From Planctomycetota bacterium (GTDB taxonomy: Bacteria; Planctomycetota; UBA8742; UBA2392), in contig JABTUE010000004.1 of the NCBI GenBank assembly GCA_015075515.1, positions 186,001 through 250,000 of the forward strand: a stretch of DNA of 64,000 bases, given 5' to 3'. The notes beneath the pieces were generated by a model. That model saw only the letters and a program-made list of their open reading frames with translations, was not told where the DNA came from and did not search any database. Shown in pieces: positions 19,302 through 28,100 of this stretch (positions are counted from its first letter, which is position 1; each line of letters starts with the position of its first letter). The position numbers and the translations under genes are program-made.

Positions 19302-19421
19302 GACAAGGACCTCCGCGGTTCCCCGTAGAGGTCAACGATCAATATGGTGCGGGTTTTCAATGAATTCTTCGCGCCGTGCTAGCTTCCTCCGTTCACTAAC
19401 AAATGCCGGATCACTTGAAAA

Positions 19422-21431
19422 TTAGCGGATGTGCCGGACGTTAAGCCACTCCCAGTCCCTAGCCTCATCTCCAATGACAAATCCTTCTGCTTTCAATGCC
19501 TCCGTCGAAGGAACCCATTGGTCAGAGCCAACTATGAACTTGGAAAGCCGATCATCACAACCGGGCTTTGACCACATTCGATTGTGGACGCACAGGCTTG
19601 CAAGGGGGTACCAGACACCTTCTCCGGTGCCGCGCGGTGAATAGCTAATCGTCCCGAAGTCAAACCTTCCCCACGGATCGTTGCACTTCACTTCATACCC
19701 TTTCGTCGTTGACCTGATCCCAGTAACAACCACAACATGGCCACGCTCAGTCAGCCGTGTCGAAAGAACTACAGGTATTCCGCTTTCCAGTTGCATGGTG
19801 ATCTCGCGGGCAGCCTTTTGTAAATCGGCTTCGTATCTCATCTCGCACCGAAATGCGCTGCCAAGCGCGCGCTGCGCCCACTCCAGACGTGCGCGATGCG
19901 AATCTGGATCGCTTCCGAGACTGTCGCGAATCGCTTGCTGACCTCCCGGACTTGGCTGGCCAGTAACAAACTCCAATAGCATCTGAAGGGCGGCGCTCTG
20001 GCACCAATCGGAAGTCTCCTGCGGACGGTAGGGCACGTTGCCCAATTCGACAACTCGCCCCGGAGGGGGAGCAGACGGCAATTGGGAAGGCTTGGGAGGC
20101 TCATCCTTGAATCGGATCACGCGTCCCCACGGGGCGACTTCATTTAATTGCCACATCTCTGAGTCGTTATCATACTTTAGTGCAATACTAACCCATGCGT
20201 ACTCCACACCGAATCGCAGACTATTGTCCGAGACTGCTCCAACATCGACATGCCGTTGCCTAAGTCTGAAGGCAAGAAGGTCGGCCAAGTTCGGCTCAAA
20301 CATGTCCGAGGCGGGTAGTGCAAGAACTTCCTCCCACTCATTCCTTACATTCATCTCTGGAAAGGTAGAGCTCAGCCATTGTTGCACCTCTTGTGCCTGT
20401 GGCGAGTCAGGATCAACAGCAAGATAGCTCATGTCGGATAGGCTGTATCGCCGTTCCGGGAAGTCATTGTAGACGAAGTTTCCTCGGTACTCTATAGTGG
20501 CAAAGGCCGAAGCTGTGTCCCCTTCGAGCTTGTCAATGACGATAGAGATTGCTCTGGCACTCTCGATCGAGCCGTACGATAAACGGTACTCCTTGGCGAT
20601 GCTGACCGGATTCACGCTGCCGTCGGATGACGCGCTTAGCACTGCTTCGGTGTTCTCGGGAAAGCGGGCCTTCCGCGAACGGTAGTCTGCAGAATATGTG
20701 GTAGCTATGGCGCGAAAGGAGTCTACTAGCTCTTTGTCCTCCTTTGCGCGGAGAAACTCGTCCAGTAGTACGTAGTGCTTCTCCAGTTGGAGCTTAGCCA
20801 GCCTCTCGTTGTGAACGAGACGCGCGACGCCTCTTGGCATTGATACCACGGCCGCGTCAGTCATGGAAACCGCCACAAATAGAACCATTACACTAAAGGT
20901 AGACGCGAACAGTGCTACGCGACGCCCTCGAACGGGAGTAATCGAAAACTGCTGTCGCGGCTCAAGTGTTTGCTTGACCTCGGTCTGGAGTTCCTTTGAC
21001 CGGACGCCGGGTTGTGGTCTTCGTGTGAGGCGTTTTCGAAAAAACTCTCCGAACGTGAAGTGACCGAAGAGCAGCAGTGTAATTGACATGACCACAATGA
21101 GTACTGGGGCAGTTGGACTCGTCAAACAGATCAACGTGACAGTAGTGACCATCACGAAGGCAAAGACGGCGTGCACGCGAAGGACATCGCTGTCCGTTGG
21201 CCGGATGAGCGCAAGAACAACGTCCTTAGTTGCAGTCATTACTCTACTCAACGCGGAAGTCCAGCCAGCGGCGGCTTGTGGTTCTACCTGCGCGTGCTGG
21301 TTGGGTGGTGACCGATCTGGCGACTGACGGCGCTCTAGATGGCTCTCGGAATCTCCCTTCGCGCCATCATGTGGCTGAGAGTCCCCAGCTTTTGCTTTCT
21401 TGCCTGGCTTTTTCTTTGATCTGCGCGACAT
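19422..21431 (-). CDS. Membrane protein with C-terminal C39-type cysteine peptidase domain
   Basis: The 669-residue product has a Lys/Ser-rich N-terminus, two membrane helices around residues 85-135 and another near 190. A soluble alpha/beta region follows, then a papain-like C39-type domain: nucleophile Cys477 in QETSDWCQSAALQML, His565 in GHVVVVTGI and Asp585 in CNDPWG. C39 peptidases cut leader peptides at double-glycine sites or cleave other proteins. No ABC exporter is fused, so processing or toxin activity is possible. The start at 21431 (MSRRSKK) follows GAGGAAGG. A start 33 bases upstream lacks such a site. The gene begins 37 bases after the small helical gene. Confidence 0.82.
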   Translation of the reverse strand: MSRRSKKKPGKKAKAGDSQPHDGAKGDSESHLERRQSPDRSPPNQHAQVEPQAAAGWTSALSRVMTATKDVVLALIRPTDSDVLRVHAVFAFVMVTTVTLICLTSPTAPVLIVVMSITLLLFGHFTFGEFFRKRLTRRPQPGVRSKELQTEVKQTLEPRQQFSITPVRGRRVALFASTFSVMVLFVAVSMTDAAVVSMPRGVARLVHNERLAKLQLEKHYVLLDEFLRAKEDKELVDSFRAIATTYSADYRSRKARFPENTEAVLSASSDGSVNPVSIAKEYRLSYGSIESARAISIVIDKLEGDTASAFATIEYRGNFVYNDFPERRYSLSDMSYLAVDPDSPQAQEVQQWLSSTFPEMNVRNEWEEVLALPASDMFEPNLADLLAFRLRQRHVDVGAVSDNSLRFGVEYAWVSIALKYDNDSEMWQLNEVAPWGRVIRFKDEPPKPSQLPSAPPPGRVVELGNVPYRPQETSDWCQSAALQMLLEFVTGQPSPGGQQAIRDSLGSDPDSHRARLEWAQRALGSAFRCEMRYEADLQKAAREITMQLESGIPVVLSTRLTERGHVVVVTGIRSTTKGYEVKCNDPWGRFDFGTISYSPRGTGEGVWYPLASLCVHNRMWSKPGCDDRLSKFIVGSDQWVPSTEALKAEGFVIGDEARDWEWLNVRHIR

Positions 21432-21467
21432 GAGTGCGCCTTCCTCGCTGGAATGATGGTTCACTCG

Positions 21468-21782
21468 CTAACTCTTAAGGTATTCCTTGCCGGTTTCGAC
21501 GATTGCAGCGAGGTACCTTACTGCCATGACACCCGAGGGTGTTCTTGCTGCGTTGACTACTTTCTCAAGATCCTTGATCAACTTCTGGTACAGCTCAGTT
21601 GCGCTGGTCAAGTCAGCAAGGATTGAGTCTTCGTACGCGTCGAGCAGCTTGTTTAGGCAGTCTTTGGCGGCCCGGCGCACTTTTTCGGGCGCGTCGGAGT
21701 CAGTGGAGGTGCTTCGCAGTTGGGCAAAGGACTCGTGAACCTCGCTACGAATGTGGCTGGCTGTCAGGTGTTTTGCCGGCAT
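21468..21782 (-). CDS. Small all-helical protein, unknown
   Basis: The 104-residue protein is predicted almost fully alpha-helical, with two or three amphipathic helices and no Cys, signal or membrane segment. AAGGGG lies five bases before the ATG. It sits between the lipoprotein and the C39-type protein with 17- and 36-base gaps, on the same strand. Residues such as KDCLNKLLDAYEDSILADL suggest a helical bundle that may pair with the helical lipoprotein. No family is recognised. Confidence 0.7.
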   Translation of the reverse strand: MPAKHLTASHIRSEVHESFAQLRSTSTDSDAPEKVRRAAKDCLNKLLDAYEDSILADLTSATELYQKLIKDLEKVVNAARTPSGVMAVRYLAAIVETGKEYLKS

Positions 21783-21799
21783 AGGGCCCCTTGGCTAAA

Positions 21800-22885
21800 C
21801 TATTTGCGGAGTGCCTCGTACTGCTTCCACGCGCTGTGGACGACATCAAACGCCCCCTTGACGCTGCTAGGGTTGGGCAGTCGGCGAGTTCCTGCCGCAG
21901 CGGTTAGCGCCGCATGAGCGGTACGCATGGTGTCGAGCGCGCGCACGTAGGCCGCCAGCACGTTGATGTACGCGACCAGCCGCTCGCGATGTGCGCCGCA
22001 GCGTTTGTGATACTTTTCGAACCATGATCTGGCGCTCGAGATGTCGGCCAAGGCCCCGTCCGTCATCGCAGGCTCGTTACTGGTGGCAGCAAGCGCTTCC
22101 AATATCTCGCGAACTTGTTCGGCCTTCTTGGCGTCGGGCGACAGGGGTATGGTTTCAAGTAGCTTGGCAATTGCCTCAACGTCGGCGTTGAGGGCGTTAG
22201 CCTTTTCGCTGTCTGCTGGCAGAGATGCGCCGCGCAGCCTCGACAACAATATCTTGTGTTGCGCGAGCAACTCGCCGTCTTCGGCTTGAAGTTCGCGCAT
22301 GACGTTGACCTCTTTCAGGTGATAGAACGACCTGGTGTCGTCTATCATCAACTGGACTAGGTCGGAGACCAGCTTATCTGCGGCGGCCACGGCCTCCTTG
22401 AAACGCTCGGCTGCCATCAACCTTATGATTGCTTCGATTGGCGCAGTTAGCAGTCCGATGAGCGCACCAGCGCCAGGGTATGCTGCGTTTGCTGCCGTTG
22501 CTGCAACGTCCGCCGCGGTCGAGACAAAATTCTTGAGCTCACCTGACAGTTCGTCAGTCCCGGCAGCAAGGCTGGTGAGCAACTGCGTGTAGGAGCGCAA
22601 GATGTTCCACACTTCGTCGCGGGCCTTGATTTGCTCATCCGGGGCTAATCCGGTTGCTTTGCGCGGATCGAATTCCGGCCATGTCGTTGGGTCATCGACG
22701 CGGGAGAGCTTGCGTGCGAGTAAAAGCTGAAGGTCCGTTTCAGCTTCAGAAAGTACGATCTTCGACGCGTTTTCGGCCTGGTTGAACGTTTGAACGTATC
22801 GTGCAAGTTCCTGCTCCGGTATTGAGGCGCAGGAAGCCAAGACTCCAGCGAACAAGAAGAAGACCAAGCTGACCGAGCACTTCAT
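21800..22885 (-). CDS. Helical lipoprotein, unknown
   Basis: The 361-residue product has a lipoprotein signal with lipobox LASC and lipidated Cys at residue 19. The mature part is all-helical with a central Ala/Gly-rich hydrophobic hairpin near 135-165 (AANAAYPGAGALIGLLTAPI), which could be a membrane-inserting element like those in pore-forming or colicin-type proteins. No family is recognised. The gene precedes the small helical protein and the C39-type peptidase, so secreted helical proteins and a peptidase are encoded together. The ribosome site is weak (GGGGGC). Confidence 0.75.
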   Translation of the reverse strand: MKCSVSLVFFLFAGVLASCASIPEQELARYVQTFNQAENASKIVLSEAETDLQLLLARKLSRVDDPTTWPEFDPRKATGLAPDEQIKARDEVWNILRSYTQLLTSLAAGTDELSGELKNFVSTAADVAATAANAAYPGAGALIGLLTAPIEAIIRLMAAERFKEAVAAADKLVSDLVQLMIDDTRSFYHLKEVNVMRELQAEDGELLAQHKILLSRLRGASLPADSEKANALNADVEAIAKLLETIPLSPDAKKAEQVREILEALAATSNEPAMTDGALADISSARSWFEKYHKRCGAHRERLVAYINVLAAYVRALDTMRTAHAALTAAAGTRRLPNPSSVKGAFDVVHSAWKQYEALRK

Positions 22886-23042
22886 TGGATGCCCCCAATA
22901 CTTGACGCCGCACCCTTGCGGGACTCGACAAGGCCTCTTTGGCTCGCCCTAGCACCGACTACCACTCGCGATCAGACCCGCGTTCGCTGATGCCGAAGGC
23001 CAATGCGCTGCGAGCCCGTCATTGCCGCCACCACCCATCAGT

Positions 23043-24689
23043 CTACTTGCGTTTGAACACATGCATCTGGACGTCTCGTGTGTTACCGTTGTCTTGTTTG
23101 TGAAGCAGCACGGCGACCACTGTTGCATCGGCGCTGCAACTGGCGCCCTTGATCAGCAACGGGTCCATCGCGAAATCCGGCCGGACAATCGCAACAACCC
23201 TTCCGTGCAAAGTGGGCGCGATGACCACGTTGCCCTTTTCGATCCAGGCGAGCTGGTATGCGCCGGCCGCGCAGAGGCAGTTTTGGCTCTCGCCGTAGAT
23301 TCCGGTTTCTTCGCACCAGGTGAGGGCATTGCCGGGTACGCTGCATGACGGCCCAAAGCCGACCGACAGCGGCCCTGTTCCGGTCTTTGTCCATGCTGCG
23401 GGAGTAGGATCGGAGCCTGACAATGTCTTGATGTAGTCGCCGGTTTTGGCGTCGTACTCGCTCCAGCTCAGTAATGTCCTTTTGTCGTCAGACAGGTCGG
23501 CTACGCACAATCTCGTGCCGTCTGGTGACAGCAAGCCGCCTGTGATCAACTTCCCGCTAGGCGCCTTCAGCGCGACGCTCGACTTTTCCTTCAGTGTGTC
23601 GGGCTCAAGGTAGAGCAGTTTGGCGTCCTTGCCCGCGTTTGAGGTGAATGCGACGGCCTGCGTTCCGTCTGGCGTGAGGTAAACATCGTGCCAGTTCGAA
23701 GGGATCTTCCACTCGCGTGTTACGCTCCCTGTCGCGCAATCGAAGTAGACTTGGCCGTCTTTGGTTTCGAATGCGATCTCGTCCCCCAGATACGTGGGGC
23801 CTAGCAGCTTGACTGTCGCGACTTGTTCGTGTTTGACCTGGTAAGCAAGGCTGCCGGTTGCCGTGTCGTAGGCGATCAGGTGTGGGAACGTGCGTCTGGA
23901 ATCTCGGCAGGCGAATACGGCGAACTTCCCATCCGGGGTGACATGGCAGCAAGCGTCGCTCTGACCGCAATGCTGGAACAGCCCTTCAACCCGGAAACCA
24001 ACATCGAATTCTGCTCCGCGCAGGGGATCCTTCTCGAACGCATCCCACGCCGCGTCATAGCGCTTCTTCGCCTGGCTCCAGCCCTTTTCTAAGGCCGCTC
24101 GATCTGGGAAGAACTGGCGTACCTGGAAGCTCAGATCCGTCACCTGGCTGGCCTCGTTGTCCAGCAAGGCCTTCTTCTTGAATGCGACGTACAGGGCATC
24201 CAGCCCTTTCGGCGGGAGGAACACTCGACGAGCGCCGGGCCGCCACAAACTGGTCGTACCGGCTGTCTTGGCGTCTGAGCACTCTTTCACGAACAGCTTC
24301 ACGTGCGCTTCCAGTGCTACCGTGTCTCCTGATTCGAGCGCGTAACGGCTGGCTTCGCGATTTGGTGTTGGAGAGCCCAATGACTTTGCGGCGTCCTTGC
24401 CCAAACCCGGTAGGCGCATGCGGCTTGCGACGTGCCAGGCGTAGGCTGCCGTCATTTCATCCTTGGACTTGATGTCTTTGGCAACGAGGGCTTCAACCTG
24501 TGAGGGATCCACTCGATAGAACAAGTCTCCGATCGCTTCACGATCTTCAAGATCCTCGGTGGAGTGAACGTACTTCTGGTAAAGCGCCTTGGCATCCTCA
24601 TCAGGGGCCGCCCTTCGTTGTCCGATACTAACGCTGGTCACCAACAGGCACACCAAGACTAGTGACAACATGGTACGAATTCGGCACAT
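23043..24689 (-). CDS. Secreted WD40/beta-propeller-like protein
   Basis: The 548-residue product has a signal peptide (residues 1-24, hydrophobic LSLVLVCLLVTSVSIG). About 200 residues of helical-repeat character follow, then a beta-rich region from about 225 with repeated propeller-blade signatures such as LIAYDTATGSLAYQVKH, HDVYLTPDGTQAVAFTS and GLLSPDGTRLCVADLSDDKR. The helical part contains HEAT-like stretches. It is probably periplasmic or extracellular and binds a partner. No catalytic motif is visible. It is the first gene of the minus-strand run leading into the lipoprotein, peptidase and ATPase genes, after a 157-base gap without a gene. Confidence 0.78.
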   Translation of the reverse strand: MCRIRTMLSLVLVCLLVTSVSIGQRRAAPDEDAKALYQKYVHSTEDLEDREAIGDLFYRVDPSQVEALVAKDIKSKDEMTAAYAWHVASRMRLPGLGKDAAKSLGSPTPNREASRYALESGDTVALEAHVKLFVKECSDAKTAGTTSLWRPGARRVFLPPKGLDALYVAFKKKALLDNEASQVTDLSFQVRQFFPDRAALEKGWSQAKKRYDAAWDAFEKDPLRGAEFDVGFRVEGLFQHCGQSDACCHVTPDGKFAVFACRDSRRTFPHLIAYDTATGSLAYQVKHEQVATVKLLGPTYLGDEIAFETKDGQVYFDCATGSVTREWKIPSNWHDVYLTPDGTQAVAFTSNAGKDAKLLYLEPDTLKEKSSVALKAPSGKLITGGLLSPDGTRLCVADLSDDKRTLLSWSEYDAKTGDYIKTLSGSDPTPAAWTKTGTGPLSVGFGPSCSVPGNALTWCEETGIYGESQNCLCAAGAYQLAWIEKGNVVIAPTLHGRVVAIVRPDFAMDPLLIKGASCSADATVVAVLLHKQDNGNTRDVQMHVFKRK

Positions 24690-24742
24690 GGTCTGGCTCC
24701 GAGGCCCATCTTCGAATCAGAAACACGCCGGCAAGTCGTTCC

Positions 24743-25129
24743 CTAGCTAAAGTCTAGAAAAGCCTCGTGCTCAAGGACGACCACTCGGTCACTCACCTCT
24801 TTGTCTGCCAATAGACTATCAACTTGTGCTTGGCTTGCATGATGGACCGGAACGGCTCGCCCAGTGTGTATCGCGGCTTGGGCATTTGTCTCCTCGTCCC
24901 CGACTCCTTCGTCGACCAAGGGGTTCGCCCACCACCAGAGAACCCCCGAGTAGCCGGTTGTGCGGTTCACTATGAACCTGCCTTCACCCGCCCTGGCAGA
25001 TGCTAAGGCGTCTTGGTATTTGATCCCCCGGTGGCGCATTCGTATTACTATTCTTGCTGCAACTAGGACTGCCGACAGCACCACCACTACGGCGACCAGC
25101 TTCAGAATTAGAAAGTAGGGCTCAGGCAT
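24743..25129 (-). CDS. Small membrane protein downstream of the YD-repeat giant, candidate immunity protein
   Basis: The 128-residue protein has one N-terminal membrane helix (about residues 5-27) and a soluble tail with RHRGIKYQDALASARAGEG and WWWANPLVDE. The start codon lies one base after the stop of the giant YD-repeat gene, which implies translational coupling. In polymorphic toxin systems the gene directly after the toxin tip normally encodes the cognate immunity protein. A membrane-attached one would suit a toxin acting at or outside the membrane. The sequence itself shows no known immunity family, so the role is inferred from position. Confidence 0.6.
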   Translation of the reverse strand: MPEPYFLILKLVAVVVVLSAVLVAARIVIRMRHRGIKYQDALASARAGEGRFIVNRTTGYSGVLWWWANPLVDEGVGDEETNAQAAIHTGRAVPVHHASQAQVDSLLADKEVSDRVVVLEHEAFLDFS

Positions 25130-25130
25130 A

Positions 25131-28100
25131 TCAGTCGCTCAACCAGTCATATACGCCGTACCCAGCCGCCCCGACTCCGGCAACACCTGCCCCAACGTCA
25201 GTGGCGAACTGCCGTTTCTCAGCGCCTGAAAATGATCGGAATGGAGTAAGCGGTGAGGAGTAGTTTCCGCCAGCTTTGTAACCCCTGCGCTCGAACCAAT
25301 AGCGAGCGACTCCCTTGCCAATCGGCAACTTACTTTCAAACAACAGGTGCGTCAGTTGCGGGTTGTTCCGAATGTCGGCTGCGTGCCGATTTTCATGTCG
25401 TTCGGTACGTGCAATGTCCTGAGGGGTACGACCCCTGCGGTTAACCGATACTTTTGCATCATACTTCGGCTTCAAGGGCTTGTACCAAGGCGTCTTTGGG
25501 TGAAGCCGGATGGGTTTTGTCGTTCCCTGAGTAATACCGCTGGCCAAGTCCCTCTCCATCAGGTTCCCAGCGGACCCGCCTCCGCGAGTGCTTCCACTCA
25601 TCGCTGACCCAATTGCCGGTCCCGCCAAGGCTAGAGCAAGTTTCACGGTACCGAGAATCCCCTTCATCCATCGCTGGCCCTCGGTGAGGTGGCAGCCTGT
25701 CCAGACATCCTTGCCCTCGATGGCCGAAATGATGTCCGGAATACCGGTCATGTCGCCGAGATCTATGAAGACCGCTGTGAATGCGACTTCGAAACCGGAC
25801 TTGCCATTGTCGCTTTGTCGAAGGGCCGCCAACGACCTGGCGTAACTGCGCTCGCCAACCACCGCTCCCCAAGCACCGTAGCGCTCGTACCCGGTGATCC
25901 GGTCATCAATGGAGGTAAGGGCGCTGCCGATCGGGTTGAACGGCATGGCGCCGCCGATGTCGCCGAGGATGCCTTCACCGAACGGGTCAAGGTTGTATGC
26001 CGGGCTGGAGCCGAGGAACTCGTAAAGGTTCATCGAGTCTTCGAACCCAAGTGGGTCGTGGCTGATGAATCGGCCCGTGCTTGCGTTGTAGCAGCGCGCG
26101 CGGAAGAAGAAGAGACTGGTTTCGGGGTCGAACCGGCGGCCCTGGAACGTCCATGGATTGTCAAACAACGAGCGCGACAGCCGCGTACCGGATTCGAACC
26201 ACGGACCCACGCCGGGCGAGGTTGGAACGTATCGCTGGAATGCGCCATAAGCGTCGTAGCGATATTGCTCGACGATGGTTCCCGTTGTGTTGTTTGCCGC
26301 GCCTGAGCCGAAGCCGCCGGCCATGAGGGCGTAGACGTTGAAATTTTCGTCCTGGCCGAACAGGTACTCGCCGGCGTTGGCGCCGGTGTAGGTGCGCATC
26401 CAGAGCGGTTCGTCGATGTAGTTGCCGAACACAGACTCGCGCAACAGCGAGCCTGTAGAGTCGCGTTCCTCGATCTCCTGATCGCCGTCGAAGACGTAGC
26501 GAACCTGGGTTTCGAGGCTGCCATCGTGATCTTCGTCGGCCTTGCGGAAGATGCGGCGCCCCGCGGCATCGTAGTCGTACTCGCCTATGGTGTTGGTGTC
26601 GCAGATGACTCGGCGCAGGCGGTTCAGGCCGTCGAACTCGTAGCGCACCTGAGTGCTGAGCGGCGCGCTGCTGGTGGACATTGGCGTGAACATGAAGGAC
26701 GCGGCCGCCGGGGGCGGGGCGGTCTGGCACAGTTCGACAGCGTCAATGACCGTGTTGCCGTTGGGCGCGTGGTCGAGAGTGTAGCCTTTGAACTGGGTGT
26801 ATTGGTTTAACGGGCCGGTGCTGTTGGCGTGGGCCGTGCTGTTTTCCGTGAAGCCTTGCCAGGAGCCTACGCCGTCAAGCGCCCATTGCAGGCTCGTCGT
26901 TACCGTGGCTATGCCTGGGTTGGCGACTTGCTGGCCGTTAAAGCGTTGCGGGCCGGAACTTGCCAGGGAGGCTAGCGTGTCGGTCAGCGGAATTGTGGGA
27001 GATGTGCTGACACTGCCGCTGGTGCCGGTGCTGACAGAGGTTCGGAAATCAACCAGGCGATAGGCTGCGTCGTAGGTGAAGTCTTCCAGGTTGCGCGGCG
27101 ATGTGACGCCAACGACGGCCGTGTCGTGTTCGAATCGCTGGTTGCCGATGGCGTCGTGCCCAAACGTCAGCGTTGCTAGTTGTTGGCCGCCGGATAGGGC
27201 GGGCGCGTAACTCAGGTACACGGGCCGAGCGAGGCCGTCGTAACCGCTCTTGGTGGGGTCGGTCGGGTCGTGGAAGTCGCGGGTGACAGCGCCGAGCACC
27301 GTGCGCTTCAGCGGGCGACTTGGGCCCATGTAGGTCTGGGTGCTTTCGGTGCCTGTGTAGCCGGTGTTGGTCCAGTCCTGGCTGGTGACGCGGTCAAGGG
27401 CGTCGAAGGTGCGCGTGATCGTGTTTCCGCCAGGGTAAGCCGCGCTCTGTTCGCGGCTGTCGCTCGTCCATGTGTAGCTGACGGTATACGACTGCGTTCC
27501 ATAGGTCTGGACTTCGCGAGTCAGACGCGAGAGCGAGTCGTAGACGTAGGTGCACTCGGCGTCGTCGTTCGTGTCCGCGAGGTCGTTGTTGTCTGTGCTG
27601 CGGGTCAGGCGGTTGGCGCCGTCGTACTCGAAGGACTGCTCAGTCGTGCCGATGATTTGTGTTACGCCTTGCTCGGTCGTTACGGGGTTGGTTGGCGCAA
27701 TGGTTCGTGACGTGAGCCGGTTGATGGCGTCGAAGGCGTTGGTGATGAGGGTGCCGTTCTGGTCGGTGCGGGTCAGGATGTTGTCGTCTTCGTCGTAGGT
27801 CAGGGTGACTGTCGCGAGGTTGGCGAACGTTGTGACCTTTAAGCGGTCGAGGGCGTCATACTGGTAGCTGGTGGCGTTGCCGGAATCGTCTGTGATGCTG
27901 GTGAGGCGGCTGTTCGAGTCATATGCATAGAGCGTGTTGATGGCATCGTCCGTGATGCTGGATGACCCGGTGCCGCGCATGTTGCGGATGCTTTCGACAA
28001 GTCGCGATGCTCCGTCGAATACGCTGATGCTCGTGTTGCCCAGCGCGTCGGTGCTGTGCGTCTGGTTGTTGCGCGAGTCGTAGCCGAACTTGGTTTCGTT

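Noticed and set aside
24743..25129. Assigning a named immunity family to the 128-residue protein
   Set aside because: Only its position supports this role. No sequence motif of a known immunity family was recognised.
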